A stretch of DNA of 64,000 nt from Clostridia bacterium (GTDB taxonomy: Bacteria > Bacillota > Clostridia > UMGS1810): positions 26,615-90,614 of the forward strand of contig JAFUPN010000003.1 of the NCBI GenBank assembly GCA_017481205.1. The letters run 5' to 3'. Positions 34,501 through 43,066 of the stretch are shown in pieces. Below the pieces are notes generated by a model. That model saw nothing but the letters and a program-made list of their open reading frames with translations. It did no database searches and had not been told where the DNA came from. Position 1 is the first letter of the stretch, and every line of letters starts with the position of its first letter. The position numbers and the translations under genes were made by a program.

Positions 34501-36552
34501 TTAGTCAAATATTTTTGTCATTTCTGCAATTGCAGTAAGGATGATACCGGTACCATGGTCATCGTTGTCTATAGCACCGAGGTTTACATAGTATTCTTCA
34601 TCCATAGAGTTGCCGGAGCCCATGCATACATCATACACATTTCCGGTCTTATCAATCTTTTTGCTGAGAAGACCATTGTATGCTTTCTGAACCTTTTCTT
34701 TATATTCTTCACCAAGCCAGCCGTTACGGATACCTCGGCACATTCCTATGATAAACATACCGGTGCAGGAGGTTTCCTGATATGAGTCGGGGCGTGTGAG
34801 CACCTGATGCCACAGACCGTCCTCATCCTGTCTCTCGGCAATACCCTCGGCAAATGCCTTGTACAGCTCCATAAGCTGATCTCTGCCTTCAATATCTGCG
34901 GGCATATTTTCAAGCACATCAGACAGGGTTACAAATACCCATCCGTTGCCTCTGCCCCAGGGAATACGGTTAGGCACCTGAGTATTGAGGAAGAATATGT
35001 GTGAGAAAATCTTTTTATCCTCCATCCACAGTCTCTTCTTGAATCCAAGAAGCTGGCGCACTACTTCATTGAAGTATTCTCTGTCCTTTTTAACCAATCC
35101 CAGACGTACAAGGAACGGACAGCTCATAAATGTATCGTCAGACCACATATCTCTCGGGCGGCAGTAGGTTCCGTCCTCAAAGCGGGGGATGTTTTCCTTG
35201 GCAGCTCTTGCAAGGATTTCTATGCATCCCAGAGCCTCAGGGCTTGAGGTGAGCTTGTAGAGCTCGCACATATTCATGCCCATTGTACCTATGGAGTCAA
35301 GGTCGTTCAGTACAATACCCTTCTGTATAAAGGTTGTCTGTCCGAACTCGTCAAATTCATAATGCATATAGTCATAGAATTCTGCCATATTCTGCATGCT
35401 GTCTACAAAATATTCCAGATATTCTGAATTATCCAGTACCTTTGCAGACTGGAGCAGACCAAAATGTCCTACCATAAGGGCATAGAACCACTGGCTGAAG
35501 AAGCAGGTATCCATGTAAGGTCTGATGTAGTCATTGGCGGTGTTGAGCTTCCAGAAGGTTTTTTTCCAGCCTTCTGTCACATATGGGCAGGTAAACTGCA
35601 TATTAAGCTCGGGTCCGTAGGGAATTTCCATGCAGTAGTCCTTGCCGAAGGTGCCCACTGTGAGCCATTTATCGCCGGAGGTTCTCTCTGATTCAAGGAA
35701 AGGTATGCCTATAGGTGCATCGTCCTCAAAGGAGAAGCCCCATTTAACGCCCTTGAGAGATTTAACAAGGATGGTATCGCCTTTTTTTACCTTAAACTGG
35801 TTTGGCATAACCACCTCGCCGTTTACCATTACCTTTGCCTGGGAGTATGTGTTGAGGCTGAGCTTGGTATTTTTCAAGGCAACTGTCACAGCATATGCAC
35901 ATACGCCGTCTGCATCGGGATATATTTTGTCAAAGCGGATTTCATTGCCCTTTTCTTCAATGGTGGGATATACATATTCACCGTCAAATTCTTCTTCCTT
36001 ATCATAGAGCTTTGAAATACCCACTCCATCCTCATGAGCAAAACAATCTATGGGAGATGTAGCTCTTACATGGAGTATGTAGTCTTTTGCCCACATCCAG
36101 TAGATACGCACTGAGGGCATAAATTCAAATTCAAATTTGTCTTCCTCATCGCAGCGCACCATAAAGAGAATGGGATTTTCACCTTTTTTCAGGTGGATTG
36201 GGCAGCCGCCTCGCTTGGTATCGCCGGGGTTGTCCTCATAGTCGTATATAACCTTACCTTCATAGATGGCCTTTACATTGCCCACCATGTTGAGCTTTGC
36301 ATCATAGTCTGCCACGGAGTCCAGTATTGTGCCCACATATACTATATTGCCGGGCTTTGCTTCGGGATAAAGCATCTTAAGATCTACCTTACGGGGACCC
36401 AGAATAACCTGGTCTTTGTATACATCATTTTTTCTGTAAGGGTGATACACCAGCTCCCCCCGGGGGCGGGTTTCTATCATATTATCACCTATTATGGTCA
36501 TAGCCTCTTTCATATCTTTTGTAACAGAGGCAAGAGAATTTGCAAAATCCAT
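34501..36552 (-). CDS. GH105 unsaturated rhamnogalacturonyl hydrolase with large N-terminal domain
   Basis: 683 residues. The C-terminal half (about 340-683) is a GH105/GH88 (alpha/alpha)6 barrel: the general acid Asp lies in DMWSDDTFM, and IPWGRGNGWV and SYQETSCTGMF are family motifs. The first 330 residues are an additional beta-rich domain not found in the short GH105 enzymes such as YteR. It removes the unsaturated uronic acid left by pectate or rhamnogalacturonan lyases. No signal peptide. AAGGAG precedes the ATG. Confidence 0.88.
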   Translation of the reverse strand: MDFANSLASVTKDMKEAMTIIGDNMIETRPRGELVYHPYRKNDVYKDQVILGPRKVDLKMLYPEAKPGNIVYVGTILDSVADYDAKLNMVGNVKAIYEGKVIYDYEDNPGDTKRGGCPIHLKKGENPILFMVRCDEEDKFEFEFMPSVRIYWMWAKDYILHVRATSPIDCFAHEDGVGISKLYDKEEEFDGEYVYPTIEEKGNEIRFDKIYPDADGVCAYAVTVALKNTKLSLNTYSQAKVMVNGEVVMPNQFKVKKGDTILVKSLKGVKWGFSFEDDAPIGIPFLESERTSGDKWLTVGTFGKDYCMEIPYGPELNMQFTCPYVTEGWKKTFWKLNTANDYIRPYMDTCFFSQWFYALMVGHFGLLQSAKVLDNSEYLEYFVDSMQNMAEFYDYMHYEFDEFGQTTFIQKGIVLNDLDSIGTMGMNMCELYKLTSSPEALGCIEILARAAKENIPRFEDGTYCRPRDMWSDDTFMSCPFLVRLGLVKKDREYFNEVVRQLLGFKKRLWMEDKKIFSHIFFLNTQVPNRIPWGRGNGWVFVTLSDVLENMPADIEGRDQLMELYKAFAEGIAERQDEDGLWHQVLTRPDSYQETSCTGMFIIGMCRGIRNGWLGEEYKEKVQKAYNGLLSKKIDKTGNVYDVCMGSGNSMDEEYYVNLGAIDNDDHGTGIILTAIAEMTKIFD

Positions 36553-36611
36553 AATTTCAACTCCTTTTGTTATATTAATCTTATATAATAAGAAAATCTT
36601 CCTATATATCT

Positions 36612-36640
36612 ATTTTAAAGCACACGGGCAATAAAGTCAA
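36612..36640 (-). promoter_or_regulatory. Sigma-A promoter of the GH105 gene
   Basis: On the minus strand TTGACT (36635-36640) and TAAAAT (36612-36617) have a 17-bp spacer. It lies between the GH3 stop (36658) and the GH105 start, so GH105 can be made independently of GH3. Confidence 0.6.
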
Positions 36641-36657
36641 TCTTATTTTAAATTATT

Positions 36658-38922
36658 TTACTCATCATCCTGATAACTCGTATGTATGAAAGCCTTAAGG
36701 GGCAAATCGGGATTTGAGCCCACCATTATCTCAACCTCACCGTCTTCCACAAAATATTTTTCGGCGGCAGAATATATTTTGAACTCGTCGTATCCCAGAG
36801 TAAATGTGACTTTTTCTGTTTCGCCGGGCTTGATGTACACCTTGCTGAAGCCCTTGAGTTCTTTGCCGCGACGTCTGATTGTATTTTTGTAGCCTCTTAT
36901 GTACAGCTGTGCCACCTCATATCCTCCCACGTCGGAAACGTTTGAAACCTCTGCCTCAACGGTAAATCGGTTTTTGCCTGTTTCCTTGACCGAGAGATTT
37001 TTGTATTCAAACCGTGAATACGAAAGTCCGTAGCCAAAGGGGTGGAGCACTCTCTTATGACAGTCGGTATAGGTGTTGGTACAGCATCCGTCAAAGGGAT
37101 TTTCGGGAGTGTCCTCGCCGATACGGTTGTAGTAGCAGGGCAGGCAGCAGTCAGAATAGGGGATGGATACAGACAGCTTTCCCGACGGATTGACCTTGCC
37201 GGTCAGTATGTCGGCAATGGCATCTGCACCCTGCTGACCGGGATACCAGGCTATCAGCACCCCGTCGCTAAGCTCCTCAACCTCTGAGATTATATACGGA
37301 CGTCCCTGAATCAACACGGAAATTACAGGCTTGTCGAGCTCTCTCAGTCTGCGAAGCAATTCAAGCTGATTGCCGGGCAGGCTTATGCTTGCAGTATCAA
37401 GACCTTCGCCGCAATCCATAAAGCCCGACACAGAAACTGCCGCACCGGTGTTTTTGTCAAATTCAGTCTTGCAGATTGAAGGAGAGGAATTTCCTCCCAA
37501 TGTGACAACTATCACATCTGCATTCTTAGCCATATTTACAGCGTTTTCAAAATCATCTTCACTGCCGTCATAGCTCCAGCCTTTGGTATATTCCACAACG
37601 TCAAGCTTGTCTTTAAATGCCTCGTACACCGTCTTTCCTTCACCTTTTTTTCTGAGGGAGGTATAGCTGCCCAGCAGATAATACAGATTGTCTGCATTTT
37701 CGCCGATGAGGGCAACCTTTGATTTTGCGGAAACAGGTAGAGCGGAATTGTTTTTGGTAAGCACCATGGATTCGCTCGCAGCTTGATAGGAGAGCTTTTT
37801 CTGTATGCCTGAGTCCAGATATGCCTCAAGCTCACCGTTTTCTTCCACATAGGGATTGTCAAAGAGATTCAACTCGTATTTCTTGGTAAGTATTCTCGTT
37901 ACTGCTTCGTCTATGTATTCTATATCCACAAGGTTATTTTTTACGGCTTCAATAAGATTGAGATATACACCATTGTCTGCCAGACTAAGGTCTATGCCGG
38001 ATTTAAGAGCGAGAACGCTTCCGCTCAGATTGTCATAACCCATCTGTTTAATCATTCTCTCTACGCCCCAGCCGTCCGAAAGAGCTATTCCGTCAAATCC
38101 GAGCTCATCTCTGAGCACATTGCGGAGCAAATAGGAGTTGGCATGGCACGGGATACCGTCTACGGAATTGTAGGCTACCATAACGACATCTGCTCCGGCC
38201 TTAACCGCCTTGTCAGCCACACTAAGATAAATATCGTGCATCTCTCTTTTGCCTATATTCACCTCAGCGGTGTTGAGTCCTCCGAAGCAATCCCCCGTAG
38301 CACAAAAATGCTTACAGCAGGCAAGGACATTTTCGCTCTTTACTCCCTCTACAGCATTTTTTGCGTACTCCGATGCAAGATACGGGTCTTCCGAGAAAAA
38401 CTCCTCGACTCTGCCCCAGCGGGGGTCTCTCGCCATATCCAGCATGGTTATAAAGTTCATATGATTACCCGAGAGCTTTGTTTCTTTGCCCACGGTTTTC
38501 ATGATTTCTTTGTACAGATTTGGATTGAATGTGCTTCCCATGCCTATGTTTGTGGGGAACATCTCACTTCCCAGTGCCTGGAGTCCGTGATTTGACTCGA
38601 CCTCAATAAGCACGGGAATCTGAAGTCTGGTGTTGTCCATGACGTACTTCTGAAGCTGATTTGCCACTTTGGCTCTGTGCTTGGGCTCGATGCCTATACC
38701 CCAGTCTTTTTGCGTCCATGCGCAGGAGCGCAATATATTGCTTATAGCACCCATGGCACCATATGTATTTATAAAATCCTTAAATTCGTCGGAAAATTCA
38801 AATTCCTCTCCGCTTCTTGTATAGCAACGGTATCCTGCTACTGTCTGCGACAGCTGGGCTACCTTTTCTTCAAGTGTCATCTTTGCAAGAAGCTCTTTTG
38901 CAAAAATTTTGTATTTGCTCAT
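36658..38922 (-). CDS. GH3 beta-glycosidase
   Basis: 754 residues with GH3 TIM-barrel, alpha/beta sandwich and C-terminal fibronectin-III-like domains. ARDPRWGRVEEFFSEDP and CCKHFCATGD are family motifs, and the nucleophile Asp is in IALSDGWGV. No signal peptide. The ATG at 38922 has GGGAGG 7 nt upstream; ATGs at 38937 and 38928 lie in or before that site. Beta-glucosidase or beta-xylosidase specificity is possible. It precedes GH105 on the same strand and probably belongs to the same plant-polysaccharide programme. Confidence 0.9.
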   Translation of the reverse strand: MSKYKIFAKELLAKMTLEEKVAQLSQTVAGYRCYTRSGEEFEFSDEFKDFINTYGAMGAISNILRSCAWTQKDWGIGIEPKHRAKVANQLQKYVMDNTRLQIPVLIEVESNHGLQALGSEMFPTNIGMGSTFNPNLYKEIMKTVGKETKLSGNHMNFITMLDMARDPRWGRVEEFFSEDPYLASEYAKNAVEGVKSENVLACCKHFCATGDCFGGLNTAEVNIGKREMHDIYLSVADKAVKAGADVVMVAYNSVDGIPCHANSYLLRNVLRDELGFDGIALSDGWGVERMIKQMGYDNLSGSVLALKSGIDLSLADNGVYLNLIEAVKNNLVDIEYIDEAVTRILTKKYELNLFDNPYVEENGELEAYLDSGIQKKLSYQAASESMVLTKNNSALPVSAKSKVALIGENADNLYYLLGSYTSLRKKGEGKTVYEAFKDKLDVVEYTKGWSYDGSEDDFENAVNMAKNADVIVVTLGGNSSPSICKTEFDKNTGAAVSVSGFMDCGEGLDTASISLPGNQLELLRRLRELDKPVISVLIQGRPYIISEVEELSDGVLIAWYPGQQGADAIADILTGKVNPSGKLSVSIPYSDCCLPCYYNRIGEDTPENPFDGCCTNTYTDCHKRVLHPFGYGLSYSRFEYKNLSVKETGKNRFTVEAEVSNVSDVGGYEVAQLYIRGYKNTIRRRGKELKGFSKVYIKPGETEKVTFTLGYDEFKIYSAAEKYFVEDGEVEIMVGSNPDLPLKAFIHTSYQDDE

Positions 38923-38992
38923 ATTCATCCCTCCCATATCAATTATACACCATTATCTGCATTTTGAAAAGAGCCATTCACAAAGAACTAAA

Positions 38993-39081
38993 GGAGTGTG
39001 ACATATATTTTTTTGCGTAGCGGTTCTGCAGGGCGGAGCCCGAAGCCTGAAGCGGAGCAAAAAATATATAGGTCACACTCC
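38993..39081. repeat. Long imperfect palindrome
   Basis: GGAGTGTGACATATATTTTTT (38993-39013, first 20 bases most conserved) is inverted, with one inserted base, at about 39058-39081, around a GC-rich centre of about 45 bp. It lies in the 340-bp divergent gap between the GH3 and EamA genes and could be a small mobile repeat. Confidence 0.6.
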
Positions 39082-39158
39082 GGCCAGCGGCAAACCAAAT
39101 AAAATGTTGAAAAAACTCTCTCTTTGTGATATCATTACTTATGTTTGAAATTAAAAAA

Positions 39159-39240
39159 TATAATGTTAATGAAACTCAAACGAGTCAGACCGAATCTCGG
39201 AGACAGTGGTCTCCTGCAGATTGGTCAGCAATGAGTAACG
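39159..39240 (+). promoter_or_regulatory. TATAAT box and structured leader of an EamA gene
   Basis: TATAAT at 39159-39164 predicts a start near 39171. The leader then folds as a small hairpin, ACTC-AAAC-GAGT (39175-39185), followed at once by a longer one: GACC, AATCT and GGAGAC (39188-39204) pair with GTCTCC, AGATT and GGTC (39209-39225). The -35 region is weak. It matches no riboswitch class I can name with confidence, but it precedes a transporter gene. Confidence 0.4.
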
Positions 39241-39262
39241 CAACAGGGAAAGAAGGTTTAAA

Positions 39263-40144
39263 ATGAAAAAATCGGCGCTGCTTTGTGTCCTTGCGGCAGG
39301 AATACTGTGGGGATGCATGGGCTTTTTTGTAAGAACACTGCAAAACGAATACGGCTTCGGCTCACTGCAGATAGTGTGTTTGCGGCTGGTGTTTGCGGCA
39401 CTGGCTTTTGTAATCCTCGGTGTTATACGCAGGACTCCGGCTATAAGACTGCGTCACGCACTGCTTCTGTTTTGCACAGGCTTTTGCGGCATAATGCTGC
39501 TGTCGGTCACATACTTTTTGTCCATGACTTATTCATCTCTCTCGGTAGCGGCAATACTGATGTACACAGCCCCTGCCTTTGTGCTGATTGCTTCCGTGAT
39601 ACTGTTTAAAGAAAAGCTCACAGGAACAAAAATACTGTCGCTGATACTTGCCTTTGCAGGATGTGTATTTGTGTCAGGAATATTCGGCGGAGATGCAAAA
39701 ATCACCGCTATGGGGGTTGTTATGGGCATACTCTCCGGCATTACCTATGGCTCTTACAGCATTTTCGGTACCTATGCCCTCAGAAAATATGATACCTATA
39801 CGGTAACCACCTGGGCATTTATCTTTGCAGCGCTTGCATCTCTTGCTGTGGGCAATGTACCGGATATTGTCATAAAAATTGCCTCAAGCGAAAATAATGC
39901 ATTGAGAATTATTATACTTTCGGTAGGAATGGGTATTTTTACCGCTTTTATGCCATTTTTGCTGTATACCATAGGACTGTCCCGTACCGAACCGTCCAAG
40001 GCAATCATAGTTGCTTCGGTGGAGCCGCTTGTTGCAACCGTTCTGGGTTTTGCGGTCTTTGGCGAGACACCCACAGTGTTTTCAGCAGTGGGAATAGTGC
40101 TGATACTTGCATCGGTGGTGCTTACTACAGTTAAAAAAGCCTGA
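39263..40144 (+). CDS. EamA-family (DMT) transporter
   Basis: 293 residues with ten membrane segments in two EamA repeats (about 1-140 and 150-290). GILWGCMGFFVRTL starts the first repeat and the second ends with EPLVATVLGFAVFGETP. It exports or imports a small metabolite. AGAAGG precedes the ATG. It has its own promoter and a structured leader, and ends at a terminator, so it is monocistronic. Confidence 0.9.
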   Translation: MKKSALLCVLAAGILWGCMGFFVRTLQNEYGFGSLQIVCLRLVFAALAFVILGVIRRTPAIRLRHALLLFCTGFCGIMLLSVTYFLSMTYSSLSVAAILMYTAPAFVLIASVILFKEKLTGTKILSLILAFAGCVFVSGIFGGDAKITAMGVVMGILSGITYGSYSIFGTYALRKYDTYTVTTWAFIFAALASLAVGNVPDIVIKIASSENNALRIIILSVGMGIFTAFMPFLLYTIGLSRTEPSKAIIVASVEPLVATVLGFAVFGETPTVFSAVGIVLILASVVLTTVKKA

Positions 40145-40165
40145 AAGCTATGGATGTAAAAAAAT

Positions 40166-40225
40166 GCACAGACCGTTCAATGGCTTGAAAATTAATTATA
40201 TGCCGTTGAATGGTCTGCACTATTT
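40166..40225. terminator. Bidirectional terminator
   Basis: A 19-bp stem with a few G-T pairs (40166-40184 with 40202-40220), followed by TATTTTTA. Upstream GTAAAAAAAT gives a T-tract for the convergent nagB. Confidence 0.8.
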
Positions 40226-40235
40226 TTATACTTTA

Positions 40236-40958
40236 TTAATCTTCATATGCTTCTCTGTCACATATAAGTGTGACATCCGGATGTGCTTTGAGCATGGTTG
40301 CGGGGATGTTGGTATCAATACCACTGGAAAGAAGTTTTTTTACAATCTCTTTTTTGCCGCTGCCGGATGCCAGGAGCAGTATTTTCTTTGATTTCATAAT
40401 AGAGCCTATGCCCATGGTAATGGCTTTTGTGGGTACAAGGTCAATACTTTCAAAAAATCTGGAGTTTGCCTCAATGGTGTTCTGAGTCAGGTCGGTAACA
40501 TGAGTGTTTGGCTCTAATATTTCGGCAGGCTCATTGAAGCCGATGTGACCGTTTTGACCGATACCCAGTATCTGCAGGTCTATGCCGCGGTATCTGTCTA
40601 TCTCTTTTTCGTAATTTTTACATTCAAGCGCAGGGTTATCGGTGCTACCGTCGGGAATATGAATATTGTCTTCAGGAACATTTACCTTTGAAAAAAAATT
40701 CTCGTTCATAAAGTAGTGATAGCTCTGGTCATTTTCATGAGCAATAGGATAGTATTCGTCAAGGTTAAAGGTGGTTACCTCAGAAAAATCCAGCTCTCCG
40801 TTTTCATACATTTTTGCGAGGCAATTATACAGCCCTATGGGTGTAGAGCCTGTGGCAAGTCCCAGGACGCTGTTAGGCTTTATAATTATCTGGCTGGCAA
40901 AAATCCTTGCCGCTTCATAAGACATTTTTTCATAATTGTCGCATACAATAACTCTCAT
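40236..40958 (-). CDS. nagB: Glucosamine-6-phosphate deaminase
   Basis: 240 residues. It converts glucosamine 6-phosphate to fructose 6-phosphate and ammonia. The family motifs LGLATGSTPIGLY, FNLDEYYP and LGIGQNGHIGFNEP are all present, with the catalytic Asp/Glu/His in their places. A GTG at 40967 overlaps the ribosome binding site GGGAG, so the ATG at 40958 with 8-nt spacing is preferred. It gives the cell a route from amino sugars to glycolysis. The AraC gene opposite is probably its regulator. nagA is not in the window. Confidence 0.95.
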   Translation of the reverse strand: MRVIVCDNYEKMSYEAARIFASQIIIKPNSVLGLATGSTPIGLYNCLAKMYENGELDFSEVTTFNLDEYYPIAHENDQSYHYFMNENFFSKVNVPEDNIHIPDGSTDNPALECKNYEKEIDRYRGIDLQILGIGQNGHIGFNEPAEILEPNTHVTDLTQNTIEANSRFFESIDLVPTKAITMGIGSIMKSKKILLLASGSGKKEIVKKLLSSGIDTNIPATMLKAHPDVTLICDREAYED

Positions 40959-41016
40959 TTGTGTCACTCCCGATAAAATTTGTTCATCTATATTATATAT
41001 GTAAAGGAAGTCGACG

Positions 41017-41058
41017 TATTTGCATTATTTTATAAAATATTTGCATTATTTTTTAAAA
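41017..41058. promoter_or_regulatory. Tandem 21-bp direct repeat between nagB and araC
   Basis: Two head-to-tail copies of a 21-bp unit starting TATTTGCATTATTTT (41017 and 41038) differ at one base. The 21-bp period places both on the same face of the helix, as in AraC-family half-sites. They lie between the divergent nagB and araC starts. Confidence 0.55.
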
Positions 41059-41064
41059 CAACTA

Positions 41065-41093
41065 TTGTATCCGAGGGCAAAAAGCAGTATAAT
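41065..41093 (+). promoter_or_regulatory. Sigma-A promoter of the araC gene next to nagB
   Basis: TTGTAT (41065-41070) and TATAAT (41088-41093) have a 17-bp spacer, just downstream of the tandem repeat. Confidence 0.65.
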
Positions 41094-41160
41094 AATAATG
41101 TGATTTTCAAGAAATATATTTTACTGCAATACTGCAGATATTGCCATGGGAGTGAAGCAT

Positions 41161-42078
41161 ATGCCACACTATACGGGAGTGCGTCTCAGAGAAGATATTA
41201 CCATCGATAAGCTGTACACGGTTCATTATTTTGAATATCCTAAAAACTTCAGCTTTCCCGGAGAAAGTCATGATTTCTGGGAATTTGTCTATGTGGATAA
41301 GGGGCAGATTACAGCCTTGACCGACAGGGGGAATTTCCTGCTGAGGCGGGGTGACATTATTTTTCATAAGCCTGACGAATGGCACAGCGTCAGTGCGGGA
41401 GAAGAGGCATCAAATATTGTGATAGTGTCTTTTGCCTCAGATTCACCGGCAATGGATTTTTTTGAGGGGAGATTGCTTAAGGCAGGTCAGTATCAGAAAC
41501 AGCTTATGTCAAAAATCATTACAGAATATACCAAAGGCTTTTCTACACCTCTCGGCGACCCGCTGAGTAGCAGGAATATACGCCGTGAAAATCCGGTTAT
41601 CGGCAGCGAGCAGCTGACAAAGCAGTATCTGTGCGAGCTTCTTATAATGTTTATAAGAAATTATTATACAGAAGGGCGAACCATGCTTGCCGGAAAAAAT
41701 GCCGACTCGGTGCTGGAGCTGGCACGGCAGTATATGACTGATAATATAGGCAGCCGACTGACGCTGGGAGACATTGCAAGACACTGCGGCACGGGCACGT
41801 CCACTCTGTCGTCGGTATTTGCCGAGCATTGCGGTATGGGAGCCATAGATTATTTTATACGCATGAAAATAGATGCCGCCAAGGAATATATCCGTGAGGA
41901 AAACTATAATATAACTCAGATATCCGAAATTCTGGGCTACTCCTCCATACATTATTTTTCCCGCCAGTTTAAAAAAATAACCGGTATGTCACCGGGAGAA
42001 TACTCTGCCTCTGTGCGGGCTATGCTGAGTCTGCACAGCCGCAACAGACAGGCAAAGGATGAGTATGATTTCAGGTAA
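41161..42078 (+). CDS. AraC-family transcriptional regulator
   Basis: 305 residues: cupin sensor (about 25-105; HDFWEFVYVDKGQ, LLRRGDIIFHKPDEWH) and AraC double helix-turn-helix (about 190-285). GGGAG gives an 8-nt spacing to the ATG at 41161; the ATG at 41146 lies before it. The sensor is close in pattern to that of the regulator at 15930-16799, so the two are probably paralogues with related sugar ligands. Divergent from nagB. Confidence 0.88.
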   Translation: MPHYTGVRLREDITIDKLYTVHYFEYPKNFSFPGESHDFWEFVYVDKGQITALTDRGNFLLRRGDIIFHKPDEWHSVSAGEEASNIVIVSFASDSPAMDFFEGRLLKAGQYQKQLMSKIITEYTKGFSTPLGDPLSSRNIRRENPVIGSEQLTKQYLCELLIMFIRNYYTEGRTMLAGKNADSVLELARQYMTDNIGSRLTLGDIARHCGTGTSTLSSVFAEHCGMGAIDYFIRMKIDAAKEYIREENYNITQISEILGYSSIHYFSRQFKKITGMSPGEYSASVRAMLSLHSRNRQAKDEYDFR

Positions 42079-42087
42079 AGGCGCCCT

Positions 42088-42147
42088 TAGCCGAAATATT
42101 CCGGGATTACGCTGTTTAAGACGGGGTGGGTTACAATCTTTCGGCTA
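42088..42147. repeat. Short family C element
   Basis: A 60-bp element bounded by TAGCCGAAA and TTTCGGCTA. The centre GCTGTTTAAGACGGG matches the right part of the intact copy (14040-14055). It is probably an internally deleted family C unit. Together with the two repeats that follow it fills the gene-free stretch 42079-42432. Confidence 0.65.
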
Positions 42148-42154
42148 TGTAATG

Positions 42155-42188
42155 AGCTGTAGCAAAATGAATTCATTTTGCTGCAGCT
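42155..42188. repeat. 34-bp palindrome made of two family A ends
   Basis: AGCTGTAGCAAAATGAA and its inverse TTCATTTTGCTGCAGCT meet without a spacer. The arms equal the terminal repeat of family A (2547-2561), so this looks like an A element that lost its whole interior. Confidence 0.65.
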
Positions 42189-42194
42189 ACTTTT

Positions 42195-42367
42195 GTAAAT
42201 GATGATTAATTCATCATTTTGCAAAACAACCCTTCCATCACACTAACGCGTGCCACCTTCCCTTACGCAGGGAAGGTTTGCCGTGTGGCATTGAAGGCTC
42301 CATTGTCTAAAGGGAGCTGTCACGAAGTGACTGAGGGATTCCTAAAGGTGATTTAATCATAATTTAC
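42195..42367. repeat. Repeat family B, intact copy (MITE-like)
   Basis: 173 bp bounded by GTAAATGATGATTAATT (42195-42211) and its degenerate inverse ending ATCATAATTTAC (42367). The interior has TTCCCTTACGCAGGGAA and GTCACGAAGTGACTGAGGGA, both hairpins. A second copy lies at about 12405-12571. Confidence 0.75.
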
Positions 42368-42432
42368 CTTTGGGGTGGACGAAAAATAGCACAGATTGCG
42401 CATTTTGCTACACCCCTTTTTTGCTGAAAAAA

Positions 42433-43014
42433 TCACACCAATAGCATTGGCTGCAGCTGTACTCTGTCAAGAGCACTTTCAACTGTAGGCGCTATTTTTG
42501 TCATATCAGCAACAAGTGACTTGGGTTTTTTGATTGGGTCATCCTGATTAAAGGGCACGAAATATACATTTTGCATATTCATAAGCATTCCGATATTTTT
42601 TGCACTTGTGCCGAGACCGTCGTTGGTGGAAACTGCTATAACCAGCGGTCCTGCATTTCTTAGATGTGCCTTTGCCGCCATGGCAACACAGGAATCAGTA
42701 ATACCGTTTGCCAGCTTGGCGATGGTGTTGCCCGTACATGGGGCAACCACCAGTGCATCCAGATAGTGTCTCGGACCGATAGGCTCGGCATCTTTTATGG
42801 AATGAATTATCTTTCTGCCCGTTATATCCTCAATGGTTCTGCGAAAATCTTCTGCATTTCCGAATCTTGTATCGGTGGAGTATGCCATTTCGGACATGAT
42901 AGGATAAACCTCGGCACCCATATCCGCAAGACGTTTTATTTCCGGAAGAACCTTTGAAAAAGTACAAAATGAACCTGTAAGCGCAAACCCGATATTAAGA
43001 TAAGAAACATCCAT
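42433..43014 (-). CDS. dpaB: Dipicolinate synthase subunit B
   Basis: 193 residues, flavoprotein-like Rossmann fold (IGFALTGSFCTFSKVLPE at the start, VVAPCTGNTIAKLANGITD in the middle), the SpoVFB family. With DpaA it makes dipicolinic acid from dihydrodipicolinate in the mother cell during sporulation. The start at 43014 follows AAGGAG with 9-nt spacing and lies 53 nt after the dpaA stop. The longer open frame to 43086 overlaps dpaA without a ribosome binding site. Confidence 0.93.
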   Translation of the reverse strand: MDVSYLNIGFALTGSFCTFSKVLPEIKRLADMGAEVYPIMSEMAYSTDTRFGNAEDFRRTIEDITGRKIIHSIKDAEPIGPRHYLDALVVAPCTGNTIAKLANGITDSCVAMAAKAHLRNAGPLVIAVSTNDGLGTSAKNIGMLMNMQNVYFVPFNQDDPIKKPKSLVADMTKIAPTVESALDRVQLQPMLLV

Positions 43015-43066
43015 AGGGCTATACTCCTTCGGTAACCGCTTATTCACTCCGGCATATTGCCGTGAA

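Noticed and set aside
36658..38922. Signal peptides on GH2, GH3, GH78, GH105 or GH29 enzymes
   Set aside because: None of the five has a basic-hydrophobic N-terminal stretch after the preferred start, so all are treated as cytoplasmic.
39171..39240. Known riboswitch class before the EamA gene
   Set aside because: I compared it by eye with guanidine, TPP, ZTP, glycine, lysine and preQ1 consensus blocks and found none of their invariant stretches.
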